57,057 nucleotides of DNA from Chloroflexota bacterium (GTDB taxonomy: Bacteria > Chloroflexota > Dehalococcoidia > Lucifugimonadales > Lucifugimonadaceae), in assembly GCA_002721615.1 (NCBI GenBank), contig PBKW01000004.1, positions 11,186 to 68,242 of the forward strand. The letters are read 5' to 3'. Below are positions 43,456 through 53,675 of the stretch, piece after piece (positions within the stretch are counted from its first letter, which is position 1; each line of letters starts with the position of its first letter). The position numbers were made by a program, and so were the translations under genes. The notes beneath the pieces are model-generated. The model saw nothing but the letters and a program-made list of their open reading frames with translations. It ran no database searches and was not told the DNA's origin.

Positions 43456-44676
43456 ATGAATATAGACTCTCCCAAAAATAAAGACAATCAATTTACTGAA
43501 AGATTTGGGGATTATGGAGGAAGATATGTTCCCGAAACATTAATTCCTGCTTTAGAAGAGCTAGAAAAAGCCTATTTGATTTCACAAAATGACCCAGAAT
43601 TTAATTCAGAGCTTAATGATTTGTTGAATAATTATGTTGGAAGACCTACTCCAATGTTTTATGCAAGAAATTTAACAAAAAAAATCGGGACAGCTCAGAT
43701 TTTTTTAAAAAGAGAAGATTTGGCGCATACTGGCGCACATAAAATAAATAACGCACTGGGTCAAGCTTTGCTATTAAAGAAAATAGGAAAAAATAGAGTA
43801 ATAGCTGAGACTGGGGCGGGCCAGCATGGTGTTGCAACAGCAACAGCATGTGCAATGTTAGACATGGAATGTGCAATTTATATGGGGGAAGAAGATATCA
43901 AAAGACAAGCTCCTAATGTTTACAGGATGAAACTTCTAGGGGCAGAAGTAATACCTGTAACAACTGGAAGTAAAACTTTAAAAGATGCAATCAATGAAGC
44001 ATTAAGAGATTGGGTGACTAACGTAGAAACTACACATTACATTATAGGAAGTGCAGTAGGGCCTCACCCCTATCCATCTATAGTAAAAGGATTTCAAAAA
44101 ATAATCGGAATTGAATCAAGAAATCAAATATTGTCTTTAACGAACACTTTACCAGACTATGTTGTAGCTTGTGTTGGGGGAGGTAGTAATGCTATAGGAA
44201 TGTTTTCTGCCTTTTTGAATGATGATGTAAAATTAATTGGGGTTGAAGCTGCTGGAGAAGGAACGATGACACCTCAGCATGCGGCAACAATTTCAAAAGG
44301 AAGGCCTGGAATTTTACATGGTGCTTTTTCTTATTTGTTGCAAGACAAAGATGGACAAGTACAAGAAGCTCACTCAATTTCTGCTGGATTGGATTATCCT
44401 GGTGTTGGTCCAGAGCACAGTTATTTAAATGATACCGGTAGAGTTAGATATGTTTCCGCAACAGATGAAGAAGCTCTTTTAGGATTTGATTTACTTACGA
44501 AAACAGAAGGAATTATTCCTGCTTTAGAGCCATCTCATGCTATGGGCTATTTATCAAAGTTTTTAAAAAAATCAGATAAAAAAACTAAAATTATTTTGCT
44601 AATTAGTGGGAGAGGAGACAAAGATCTTGATACTGTTGCAACTTACAGAGGCATTAGCTTAAAAGATAAATTATAA
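43456..44676 (+). CDS. trpB: tryptophan synthase beta chain
   Basis: Joins indole and serine. PLP lysine Lys96 in [13 protein letters not shown], Glu in [13 protein letters not shown] (residues about 116-128), [12 protein letters not shown] phosphate-binding region near 240-251, and ISGRGDKD at the C-terminus. Length 406 is standard for TrpB1. No trpA or other trp gene lies within the window, so it is orphaned from the trp operon here. A Shine-Dalgarno AAGGA is upstream. It heads a run with the ABC permeases starting 10 bases later. Confidence 0.95.
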   Translation: MNIDSPKNKDNQFTERFGDYGGRYVPETLIPALEELEKAYLISQNDPEFNSELNDLLNNYVGRPTPMFYARNLTKKIGTAQIFLKREDLAHTGAHKINNALGQALLLKKIGKNRVIAETGAGQHGVATATACAMLDMECAIYMGEEDIKRQAPNVYRMKLLGAEVIPVTTGSKTLKDAINEALRDWVTNVETTHYIIGSAVGPHPYPSIVKGFQKIIGIESRNQILSLTNTLPDYVVACVGGGSNAIGMFSAFLNDDVKLIGVEAAGEGTMTPQHAATISKGRPGILHGAFSYLLQDKDGQVQEAHSISAGLDYPGVGPEHSYLNDTGRVRYVSATDEEALLGFDLLTKTEGIIPALEPSHAMGYLSKFLKKSDKKTKIILLISGRGDKDLDTVATYRGISLKDKL

Positions 44677-44686
44677 ATTTGAATCC

Positions 44687-47600
44687 TTGATAAATTTTAT
44701 TAAAGCAAGATTAAAAAATGAAACTATTCTTTTTATTCCTTTTTGGGTTACATGTTTTTTTGTTGTGAGTTTTGTGGTTGCAGTACCAGTTTATTTAGAT
44801 GGGTTGAATCAATTAACCGTTATAAACACTTTAAAAGAACAAAAGGGACATAATTCTGAACTAATGTTCACTACTCAGTGGATGCCGATGATCAAAAATG
44901 TTGTAGAAGAAAAACAGATTATTCTAGATGATTTATTAGAAGAAAACATTTCAGATTTACTTTCTAAGAAAAAAGATCTTTTAGCTTCTCAAAATTATTT
45001 TTGGGGGTTTTCTGAAAAGAACATTGATAAAGGAAGGCTTTCTTCTAAAGCATCATTTATTACAGTTGATGGATTTGAAGATAATATAAATATTGTTAAT
45101 GGATTATATAAAAACGAAGATTTTAAAAAAGTTGAAAATGGATTAATAAAAGTTCTTATCCATGATGATCGAATGAAAGATCTGAATATTTCCATTGGAG
45201 ATGAATTAAATTTATTGCCTGTTAGCTTAAGCTCTTCTGATCCGTTAAAAGCACTTGTAATTGGATCGTTTTTAGTTCGTGAAGAGTTTTTAATGGGAAT
45301 GAGCAATGAGTTTTTTAATTCAAAGCCTACAGAAGATTTTGAAGCTTATCCTCTACCATTGCTTGTTAGCGAAGAAATGTTTTTTAGTCGAATTGAAGAA
45401 ACTACTAGAGGTTTACCTATTACATATTGGTCATTTGTAAGTTTGAATAAAAAAAATATTCAAAAAATGGATTCAAATGAAATTATTAACAAAATTCAAA
45501 ATTTAGAAAATAAGTTAAAAATCAACTTGCCTCAGATAACTTTATTAACTCAACTTGATACAAAATTAATTAAAAGTAATCAAGAATTATATTTTATATT
45601 TATTCCAATACTTATAATTATGTCGATTGTTCTAGGCTTTGCTCTAACAATTTTAATGATGTTTTCTTTTATAACTACTTTAAAAAGGCAAGTTGATTCT
45701 ATAACTCTAATTTTTAGAGGAGCAAAAATATCCAATTTATTAAAATTATTGATTTATGAATGGATTCCTGTTTTTTTATTGATTATTGTTTTTGCTCCGA
45801 TAATTACAATTCCTTTGGTAAAAAATTTTATATCTCAAAATCTGATAAATATGGGAATAATGAATAACAATTTTCCCATAAATTACAAATGGGATTATTT
45901 TCTCTTATCAACCATTTCAATGTTAGGTTGTTTAATGTTAATGGTGATTTCTTTTTTTGCATTAAAAACGAAAGAACAAAATGTCTTTAAGGTTTCGGGT
46001 AAAATTTTTACAGCAAACGCGAAACCTTTTTTTCAAAAATATTTTTTTGATATTTTAATTGCAATACTATTTTTTGCATTAATTTGGGAAACTCGAATTA
46101 GGATTTTCCAAGCTATTGATCAAAAGGAAATATCTAGTTTTGCATTTGAATTTAGAATGATAACTCTTCCATTAATGATGATGTTTATTTTTGCAATAGT
46201 ATTTTTGAGAATTTTTCCTATGATTTTCAAATTATTAGACAACTTTGTAAATTTTTTTCCCCTCCCTTTTGGAATTTCATTTGGAGTATCTCAAATATCT
46301 AGAAATCCTTATTGGTATTCTTGGTTAATGTTAATTTTTATATTTTCTATCTCAGGTACTTTGGCTATAAGCAGTATTCATAGAACAATGGAAATTAATG
46401 GGACACAAAAAGTAGCTTATGAGATTTTATCTGATGTTAGATTAATTGAAAGTAGTCCATTTGGAATAAAAAAACAAGATAGAGAAAATATTAATAAAAT
46501 AGAAAACATTAATGATTTTTCTTCTATTTTAAGATTAGAAGGATCTATAGGAACCACTGGTTCTGGAAACAAATTTGAAGTTTTAGCAATTGAACCAAAG
46601 AAATTGTCTGAAATTGCATGGTTTCGAAAAGATTTTGTAAATGGAAATATAAATCAAGTTTTACAAGAACTTTCAGAAAATAAAGATTTTGATGAATTAA
46701 TTGTTAATGATAATTTTAAGAAAATTGTAATTACTGCTAAATCAAACAAAGAAATCGATAATACTTTTTTATGGGTTGTTTTTAGAGGTAATGATGACAG
46801 AATTTCAACTGTCACATTAGGTCAAATTCAACATAATAATGTTTCAGAACATGTTGGTGATTTAAGTAAAATTTCTCTCCCTGCAGAAATATTGGCTGTT
46901 CAAGCTTATCAACCTGGAAGTGAAGATACATCGAAACCTTTCGAATTATTATTACAAAATATTGATTTAATTGACTCTAAAGAAAATAAAATAAATTTAA
47001 TTTCTTTTTCTAATGATAATTATTGGTCTACTATTCCTACCTCTGAAGGAATGGATACAGAAATGGAACAAAATTCTTCAGGGTTAAAATTAAGCTTAGG
47101 AGTAGGTTCTACTAAAGGTATTAGAGGTATTTACCGTACTCAATTTAATAATGGTATTTCGGTGATTGTGGATCAAGATTTTTTAAATAATAATGAAAAT
47201 TTATTAGAAGAAAAATTTGTTGTGAATATCAAAGGAGTTTATCTTCCTGTAATGATTAATAATAAGGTAAAATATTTCCCTTCTTCTGGTGAAATTCATG
47301 ATGAATTGATGATTTTCGATTTAAAACAAATCACAAATTTCTTAGAGCTTATGAATTTACAAGTAATAAGGCCTAATGAACTTGTATTAAAAATCAATGA
47401 CAATGAATACGATCAGACAATTTCAAACATTAAGTCAAAATTTCCTTTAGCAAAAGTAAAAGATAAAAAGTCTTTAAAGGAAAAATCTTTAGTTACTCCG
47501 TTGGCTATTGTAGGTTGGAAAGGAATATCCTTAATATCATTTTGGATAGTATTAGTTCTTACTTTAATAGGCTATTATGGTTTTTCAAGAATTAATCAAG

Positions 47601-47938
47601 ATGCTAGAGAAACAGAAAATGTAATTATTGGAACATTGGGAGTTTCAAAAAAGAAATTTTTATTAATTGTTTTTATTGAACAAGGTTTATTATTAATTTT
47701 TTCTATTGTTTTAGGTATAATTCTTGGAGTATTATTTGGCAGAATTCTCAATCAAATAATAATATCATTAGATTATAAATATTTGAGTAAATTTCCTGAA
47801 GTGCTAGCTATAGGTTGGTATGAATTATTAATTGTTATTTGTTTGATAATTCTTAGTTTTTTCCTTTATTTATTTTCAGCGAGGAATTTTTATAAAAAGA
47901 TGATTTTTTCAGAAACATTGAGGGCAGAAAATAAATGA
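44687..47938 (+). CDS. FtsX-like ABC permease 1, 1083 residues
   Basis: Type VII (MacB/FtsX-like) permease with ten predicted helices. One near residues 13-38, an exterior region 39-300, three at about 302-330, 354-375 and 404-426, two more at 452-468 and 490-510, one at 541-562, a second large exterior region (about 563-942), then three near 943-965, 990-1018 and 1043-1065. This equals two FtsX units linked by an extra pair. Exterior chains suggest a mechanotransmission or lipoprotein/extrusion role. The start is TTG at 44687, 10 bases after trpB. It overlaps permease 2 by 4 bases. Its cargo is unknown. Confidence 0.75.
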   Translation: MINFIKARLKNETILFIPFWVTCFFVVSFVVAVPVYLDGLNQLTVINTLKEQKGHNSELMFTTQWMPMIKNVVEEKQIILDDLLEENISDLLSKKKDLLASQNYFWGFSEKNIDKGRLSSKASFITVDGFEDNINIVNGLYKNEDFKKVENGLIKVLIHDDRMKDLNISIGDELNLLPVSLSSSDPLKALVIGSFLVREEFLMGMSNEFFNSKPTEDFEAYPLPLLVSEEMFFSRIEETTRGLPITYWSFVSLNKKNIQKMDSNEIINKIQNLENKLKINLPQITLLTQLDTKLIKSNQELYFIFIPILIIMSIVLGFALTILMMFSFITTLKRQVDSITLIFRGAKISNLLKLLIYEWIPVFLLIIVFAPIITIPLVKNFISQNLINMGIMNNNFPINYKWDYFLLSTISMLGCLMLMVISFFALKTKEQNVFKVSGKIFTANAKPFFQKYFFDILIAILFFALIWETRIRIFQAIDQKEISSFAFEFRMITLPLMMMFIFAIVFLRIFPMIFKLLDNFVNFFPLPFGISFGVSQISRNPYWYSWLMLIFIFSISGTLAISSIHRTMEINGTQKVAYEILSDVRLIESSPFGIKKQDRENINKIENINDFSSILRLEGSIGTTGSGNKFEVLAIEPKKLSEIAWFRKDFVNGNINQVLQELSENKDFDELIVNDNFKKIVITAKSNKEIDNTFLWVVFRGNDDRISTVTLGQIQHNNVSEHVGDLSKISLPAEILAVQAYQPGSEDTSKPFELLLQNIDLIDSKENKINLISFSNDNYWSTIPTSEGMDTEMEQNSSGLKLSLGVGSTKGIRGIYRTQFNNGISVIVDQDFLNNNENLLEEKFVVNIKGVYLPVMINNKVKYFPSSGEIHDELMIFDLKQITNFLELMNLQVIRPNELVLKINDNEYDQTISNIKSKFPLAKVKDKKSLKEKSLVTPLAIVGWKGISLISFWIVLVLTLIGYYGFSRINQDARETENVIIGTLGVSKKKFLLIVFIEQGLLLIFSIVLGIILGVLFGRILNQIIISLDYKYLSKFPEVLAIGWYELLIVICLIILSFFLYLFSARNFYKKMIFSETLRAENK

Positions 47939-50900
47939 TTTTTAGATTATTTTTGAAACGAATTATTGCTAGAAAGAAAATATTTTTTATTGTTGCTATT
48001 GGAATACTGTTAGCTTGTACTACATTATCTGGCTCAGTAATGTATTTTGAAAGCTTAAGGAATTTGGCATTAGATTATACTTTTTCAACAATTGACTCCA
48101 AGCAGCTTGATATAAAGCTAAGAGCAAGGGAAAGACCTATAACAAAACAAAAATATGATTATTTAGTTGGAGAAATTAATCAAAATGCTGTAGATCCATT
48201 GACAAAAATTATTTCTAAGCCCTTTTTTGGAGTAAAAACTTGGACATTTTTACCATATCCAGCTAATTTATTTAGTTTTGCTTGTGAAAAAGAATCATCT
48301 CATTTAGAAAATTGTCAAAGATTTTTCTTTTCATATTTAGATGGTTTTGAAAATAATATTGAATTGATATCTGGAGATTTACCTAAAAAATATAATTTTT
48401 CTAACAATTCTGAGATTGAAGTAATTGTTTCTAGAGAAGAATCAGAAAAGCTAAAGAACCTTCAAGTTGGCTCAACAAAGACAATTTATCCTTATTGGGA
48501 AGATGAAATTCAAGAAATCACAATTCGTGTTTCTGGAATTTACGATAGGGTTGAAAAAAATTCAGATTTTTGGGAATTTTATGATATTAATTTTTCTCAA
48601 CAGGATTCTACGTTTAGTTTTGCTGGTTTCTTCATATCCAAAGATTCATTAACTTTAGGTTTAGGAGAAGTTTTTTCTGAGATGGGATCAGAATTTTATT
48701 GGGATTTTAAATTTGATTCTGATGTAGTGCACTCTCATGATAGTCAGGAGATTATAGATGTTATTGATCAGTCTAAAACTAAATTAAGTCAAGAAATAGA
48801 TGGATTTGTATTGGTTTCTAAGTTACCGGGAATTTTGAAAATTTTTGATAAAAACCTTGTAGACAGTGGTACTCCAATGCGAATTGTTTTAATAATTATC
48901 ACTGTTGTAATAATTTATTTTATTTATACTTTGATGAGTTTAATATTAGATAGCCAAAATGATGAAATAGAATTTTTAAATTCTAGAGGAACAAGTGTAA
49001 AACAAATAATATTCTTTATTATTGGAGAAACAATTTTAATTGCAATAATTTGTTCTTTATTGGGGCCTTTTTTAGCAATAGGAATAATTCAGTTTGCTGG
49101 ATTACTTCCATGGTTGGCTGAATTTTCTCAAAATCAAACTCTTTATATTAAATTATCAAATTCTGCTTTTTTTGCTTCTGCTTTAGGTGGGGTGGTTTCA
49201 TTAATAACAGTTTTAATTCCAGCATTCTTATTTATAAAGAATAGATCTTCTACGTTCAAAAGAAATGAAAGACCAAAAGAGTCAATAATACAAAAATATT
49301 ATATAGATATAGGCTTTTTGGTAATTGCGTTATTAGCCTTATGGCAAGTATCAGAAAGAGGGTCTTTGTTGGTAAAAGATGTTCTTGGAGACAGTTCTAT
49401 AGACAATTTAACTTTAATTATGCCTTCCTTGATATTGATAGCATCAGGTGTTTTTTTGCTGAGATTTTATCCTATCGTAATTAAAATTTTATCTTGGTTA
49501 TTAACACTTCGAGGATTTGAAAGAATTGTTCCTTCTTGGTTAATTATAGGTTTATGGCAAATAGCAAGAAACCCAAGTCATTATAGAAAAATATCTCTTC
49601 TTCTTATTCTTTCTGCAGGATTAGGAGTTTTTGCTTCTAGCTTTGAATCAACTTTAGATAGAAGTTTGAATGATAGAGCTAAATATGAAGTTGGGGCTGA
49701 TTCTAGATTAACTGAGGTGTCTGTTCCCTGGAATGGAGAAAGTGTAAGTGTATTGTCAGGTGAAAAATCTGAATTTGGTCAAGTAATGCCTGTTTATAGA
49801 TCTGATGAAAGAGTGAAAAGTTCATTATTAGGAGATTCATTTCAACTTTTGGCAGTTGACCCTGATTTAGTTGATGAAGTTATTTTTTGGAGATCAGATT
49901 TTTCATCTGATAATTTAAATAAAATTTTAGATAATCTTAAACAATCATCTTATTTAGGTATTCCTGTTCCTGAAAATGTGAATTCTTTTTCATTAGAACT
50001 TAATCCTAGAATTGACCCAGAGTTTTTGTCTCCTGATAATAAAGGTAGATCTGGGTATCCACCAGTAGCGGTTTTATTAAGAATCAGTGATTCAAATAAT
50101 AGGTTTTATTCACTTAGTTTAGGGACAGATTGGGAAAAATCAAATGATGGTAAAGCAAGACAACTATATCGTGATTTTAGGCAAAAGAAAATTTCTCAAG
50201 AAGAATTATTAGAATTACGTAAAGATACATTAGGTGAACAGGACCTTGAACACTGTTATTTTAAACTTAAACAAGATAAAAATTCATGGTGTGAATTGAA
50301 ATCTAATGTGAACCCTAATCCTCGAAATATATCAAGCTGGGGAGGCAATAGACGCTCTAATAGATCTAGAGGGGCTCCTTTTATTCCATCACCTCCAATT
50401 ACTCTTCATTCTATTTCTATTACACAATCAGGCACATATAATCCTGCTGGAGCCATAAATTTTGGTCGAATAAAAGGATTAGATCTTAATGGAAAGATTG
50501 TTTGGGAAAAAGTATTAGATAAAGAAGAAGATTGGACTTTATTGAATACTGTTCCTAATGCAAAAGGAGATACTTTAGTTGAAATAAATGACAATGAAGA
50601 TAATTATTTAAGGTTTCAGTGGACTCCTGGACAAGGAAGCAGAAATCTTAGAGGTTTTTCTAAAGTTGAAAATATGATTTTACCAGCTATCGTGAGTAAC
50701 TCTTTTATTGAAATGACTGGTGCTAAAATTAATGATATTCTTTCAGTTTCTCTATTAAATACTGACAGTAAAATTCAAATTAAAGGTGTTATAGATTATT
50801 TTCCTACTTTAAATCCTAATAAATCTCCTTTTGTGATTTTGAATTTATATGATGCAATGTTAGAAAGCAACGCACAGTTAATGGAAGGGGATTATCAACC

Positions 50901-51582
50901 TAATGAAATATGGTTGAAGTCTTATACAGTTGATGAAGCTATAAATAATTTAATGCAGTCATTTAATCTATCTGAAACTGAGGCACAGTCTTTAGTTGAA
51001 ATGCATCTAGGCAATTCTACAGATAATTCTGATTTGAAGTTAGATTTACTGTCAAAAATTTCTAATGATTTAGAAGAAAAGAATATAGATTTTTTAAAGA
51101 AATCAGATATTAATTCTTATTTAAATAATGCAAAAATTGATCCTCTTACTTTTGCAGGATGGCAAACATTATTGATTATATCGTTTATGACAGTATCAAT
51201 TGTCAGTATTATAGGATACTCTCTTCATGCAAGAAGTTCATTTAATGAAAGAGTGGGCGATTTTGCTTCTTTAAAAGGAGCAGGAATGTCTATAAGGCAA
51301 GTTCTTGTATTAGTTCTTATAGAACAATTAATTATAGTTGGAATAGCGGTATTGTTAGGGATGTTTTTAGGTTCAAGATTATCATCTACTATTATGCCTT
51401 ATTTAATTACTTCAGGAGGATCCTTTAAAGCTATTCCTCCTATGGTAAATGAGATTAATTGGCTTAGTTTTTCTATAATTTTTAGTGCATTTTTGACTTT
51501 ATTTTTCATTGTTATAGCATCAATAATGTTATCAGTAAAAAAATTATCTGTTCATAATATATTGAGAACGGAATTAAAATAA
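47935..51582 (+). CDS. FtsX-like ABC permease 2, 1215 residues
   Basis: Partner of permease 1 with the same ten-helix plan: helices near 17-38, 313-337, 358-390, 409-434, 455-472, 492-515, 553-572, 1073-1098, 1123-1147 and 1174-1200. The exterior region 573-1072 is about 120 residues longer than that of permease 1. It carries a Pro/Arg/Ser-rich stretch (NPNPRNISSWGGNRRSNRSR near 794-813) followed by a predicted beta domain (HSISITQSGTYNPAG; LRFQWTPGQG). The ATG overlaps the previous stop (ATGA). Permeases 1 and 2 probably form a heterodimer. The ATPase genes follow. Confidence 0.78.
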   Translation: MIFRLFLKRIIARKKIFFIVAIGILLACTTLSGSVMYFESLRNLALDYTFSTIDSKQLDIKLRARERPITKQKYDYLVGEINQNAVDPLTKIISKPFFGVKTWTFLPYPANLFSFACEKESSHLENCQRFFFSYLDGFENNIELISGDLPKKYNFSNNSEIEVIVSREESEKLKNLQVGSTKTIYPYWEDEIQEITIRVSGIYDRVEKNSDFWEFYDINFSQQDSTFSFAGFFISKDSLTLGLGEVFSEMGSEFYWDFKFDSDVVHSHDSQEIIDVIDQSKTKLSQEIDGFVLVSKLPGILKIFDKNLVDSGTPMRIVLIIITVVIIYFIYTLMSLILDSQNDEIEFLNSRGTSVKQIIFFIIGETILIAIICSLLGPFLAIGIIQFAGLLPWLAEFSQNQTLYIKLSNSAFFASALGGVVSLITVLIPAFLFIKNRSSTFKRNERPKESIIQKYYIDIGFLVIALLALWQVSERGSLLVKDVLGDSSIDNLTLIMPSLILIASGVFLLRFYPIVIKILSWLLTLRGFERIVPSWLIIGLWQIARNPSHYRKISLLLILSAGLGVFASSFESTLDRSLNDRAKYEVGADSRLTEVSVPWNGESVSVLSGEKSEFGQVMPVYRSDERVKSSLLGDSFQLLAVDPDLVDEVIFWRSDFSSDNLNKILDNLKQSSYLGIPVPENVNSFSLELNPRIDPEFLSPDNKGRSGYPPVAVLLRISDSNNRFYSLSLGTDWEKSNDGKARQLYRDFRQKKISQEELLELRKDTLGEQDLEHCYFKLKQDKNSWCELKSNVNPNPRNISSWGGNRRSNRSRGAPFIPSPPITLHSISITQSGTYNPAGAINFGRIKGLDLNGKIVWEKVLDKEEDWTLLNTVPNAKGDTLVEINDNEDNYLRFQWTPGQGSRNLRGFSKVENMILPAIVSNSFIEMTGAKINDILSVSLLNTDSKIQIKGVIDYFPTLNPNKSPFVILNLYDAMLESNAQLMEGDYQPNEIWLKSYTVDEAINNLMQSFNLSETEAQSLVEMHLGNSTDNSDLKLDLLSKISNDLEEKNIDFLKKSDINSYLNNAKIDPLTFAGWQTLLIISFMTVSIVSIIGYSLHARSSFNERVGDFASLKGAGMSIRQVLVLVLIEQLIIVGIAVLLGMFLGSRLSSTIMPYLITSGGSFKAIPPMVNEINWLSFSIIFSAFLTLFFIVIASIMLSVKKLSVHNILRTELK

Positions 51583-51596
51583 ATTTAAATAAGATA

Positions 51597-52451
51597 ATGG
51601 TAAAAGAAGAAAAATATATTACATGTAAAGGTTTATACAAAATATTTAAGGTTTCTGATTTAGAGGTAGTTGCTCTTAGAGGAGTTGAGTTAGAAGTTAA
51701 AAGGGGAGAAATATCAGCTATAGTTGGAGCATCAGGAAGCGGAAAGTCCACTTTGTTAAATATTTTAGCTGGATATGATTTTCCTAGTGCAGGCACAGTA
51801 GAAGTTGGAGAATATAATTTAATAGGGATGAAGAAAAAAGAAATAATAAAGTATAGAAGAAATGAAGTAGGATTTATTTGGCAACAAACTAGTAAAAATT
51901 TATTACCTTATTTGAATGTGAGGGAGAATATTGAGCTTCCTATGTTAATATCAGGAACTGATAAAGATAAAAGTAAGAGAGTAGACGAAATTCTTGTGGC
52001 TTTAGATTTAAATGAGATTTCAAAACGCTATCCGAAAGATCTTTCTGGAGGAGAGCAACAAAAGGTAGCTATAGGAGTAGCGTTATCAAATAGTCCCTCT
52101 TTATTATTGGCTGATGAACCTACAGGAGAATTAGATGATTCTACTGGTAAAATTGTTTTAGAGAGCTTAAAAAAAGTTAATCAAACATTTGGAACAACTG
52201 TTTTAATAGTTACCCATGATCCAGGAATTAAAACTGATGTAGAAAGAGTAGTGTCTATGAGAGATGGAAGAACCGCGACAGAAGTTATTTATGAAGATCT
52301 TGAAGGAAAAGAAGATGAATATTCTATTATTGATTCTTTTGGAGAAATTCAGTTGCCTCAAGAGGCACTTGAGAAATCAAAAATTAAAAATAGAGTCCAA
52401 TTGAAAGTTTCTAAAGGAATAATAAATTTGGAAAAAGGTAGTGATGAATAA
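51597..52451 (+). CDS. ABC transporter ATPase 1 (LolD/MacB type)
   Basis: Nucleotide-binding subunit. Walker A GASGSGKST (43-51), Q-loop FIWQQTSKN, signature LSGGEQQKV near 150, Walker B LLLADEPTGELDD, and a His switch near 200. An extra C-terminal extension (about 225-284) follows the core and is absent in ATPase 2. The signature is LSGGEQQ-K rather than -R. It begins 14 bases after permease 2 and overlaps ATPase 2 by about 8-11 bases. The two unequal ATPases likely pair. Confidence 0.88.
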   Translation: MVKEEKYITCKGLYKIFKVSDLEVVALRGVELEVKRGEISAIVGASGSGKSTLLNILAGYDFPSAGTVEVGEYNLIGMKKKEIIKYRRNEVGFIWQQTSKNLLPYLNVRENIELPMLISGTDKDKSKRVDEILVALDLNEISKRYPKDLSGGEQQKVAIGVALSNSPSLLLADEPTGELDDSTGKIVLESLKKVNQTFGTTVLIVTHDPGIKTDVERVVSMRDGRTATEVIYEDLEGKEDEYSIIDSFGEIQLPQEALEKSKIKNRVQLKVSKGIINLEKGSDE

Positions 52452-53133
52452 TAATGAAAATATTTTGATTTTTGCTAATCAAATTTCTAGAAATTTTGAA
52501 TTGACTGGTGAAACTATTAATGCGGTAAAAAATGTCACACTAAAAATATTTAAAAATAAATTTACTATTATTTCTGGAAGATCTGGTGCAGGGAAAACAA
52601 CTTTACTTAATATGATTTCCGGAATAGATCAACCGTCTGAAGGAGAAATATTATTTGAAGGAAAAAATCTTGCTGATTTTTCAGAGAAACAGCTTACAGA
52701 ACTGCGAAAAACTACTTTAGGCATTGTATTTCAATCATTTAGCTTACTACCATTACTTTCAGCGTATGAAAATATTGAATTACCATTAAGAATTAATGGT
52801 GTTAATTCTAAAAAAAGGAAAGATAGAACTTTAGAGTTATTAAATTTAGTCGGCTTGTCTCATAGGGAATCTCATAGACCTTATGAATTATCTGGAGGAG
52901 AGCAACAAAGAGTTGCAATTGCTAGAGCCCTATCAACTAATCCTTCTGTATTAATAGCTGATGAACCGACTGGTCAGTTGGACTCCAATAATACTGAAAA
53001 CATATTTAATATTTTAGAAAATATGGTGAAAGATTATGGAACTACAGTTATTCTTACTACTCATGACATACGAATGATGAGTTATGCAGATAACTTGTTT
53101 GAAATAAATAGTGGAATATTAACAAAAATCTAA
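52444..53133 (+). CDS. ABC transporter ATPase 2 (LolD/MacB type)
   Basis: Nucleotide-binding subunit with Walker A GRSGAGKTT, signature LSGGEQQRVAIARAL, Walker B VLIADEPTGQLD and switch His in TTHD. Residues about 228, a minimal LolD/FtsE-like length. I place the start at ATG 52444, with AAAGG 5 bases upstream; GTG 52441 is an in-frame alternative. It overlaps ATPase 1 by 8 bases. With the two giant permeases it completes a four-gene exporter-like system. Confidence 0.88.
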   Translation: MNNNENILIFANQISRNFELTGETINAVKNVTLKIFKNKFTIISGRSGAGKTTLLNMISGIDQPSEGEILFEGKNLADFSEKQLTELRKTTLGIVFQSFSLLPLLSAYENIELPLRINGVNSKKRKDRTLELLNLVGLSHRESHRPYELSGGEQQRVAIARALSTNPSVLIADEPTGQLDSNNTENIFNILENMVKDYGTTVILTTHDIRMMSYADNLFEINSGILTKI

Positions 53134-53150
53134 TAGTAATAGGAGTTTTT

Positions 53151-53651
53151 ATGAATTTAAAAAATGCTTCCAATCCTCTTGTAGCAGTAATGATGGGTAG
53201 TAAAACTGATTGGCCTTCAATGAAAAATGCCTCAGAAATTTTATCAGAATTTAATGTTTCTCATGAAGTAAAAGTCTTATCTGCTCATAGAACCCCGGGA
53301 CAACTAATAAATTATGTTAAAGACATTGAAGAAAAAAATTTTAAAGTTATTATTGCAGGAGCAGGTGGAGCTGCTCATTTAGCAGGTGTAATTGCTGCTC
53401 ATACGTTAATTCCTGTTTTAGGCGTACCAATGAAAAGTTCTTCTTTGGATGGATTGGATTCATTGCTTTCAACTGTTCAAATGCCTTCAGGTATTCCTGT
53501 TGCAACATTTGGAATTGGTAATGCTGGTGCAAGTAATGCGGCTTTAATGGCAGTATCAATTTTAAGTCTTGATAGTCATGATTTAAAAAACAAACTGATA
53601 AAATTCCGAGAAAATAAAGCGAAATCAGTTTTAGAATCTGAGCTTACATAA
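53151..53651 (+). CDS. purE: 5-(carboxyamino)imidazole ribonucleotide mutase PurE
   Basis: Class I PurE of purine synthesis. VAVMMGSKTDWP (11-22), LSAHRTPG (43-50, His46 catalytic), IIAGAGGAAHLAGV near 67-80 and GVPMKSSSLDGLDSLLSTVQMP near 92-113 are diagnostic. Length 166 is standard. A GGAG Shine-Dalgarno precedes the ATG. The absence of purK beside it is notable; if purK is lacking elsewhere, this could act on AIR directly. It follows the ABC system by 17 bases. Confidence 0.95.
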   Translation: MNLKNASNPLVAVMMGSKTDWPSMKNASEILSEFNVSHEVKVLSAHRTPGQLINYVKDIEEKNFKVIIAGAGGAAHLAGVIAAHTLIPVLGVPMKSSSLDGLDSLLSTVQMPSGIPVATFGIGNAGASNAALMAVSILSLDSHDLKNKLIKFRENKAKSVLESELT

Positions 53652-53675
53652 CACTATTAATGGCTTTAGAAATTA

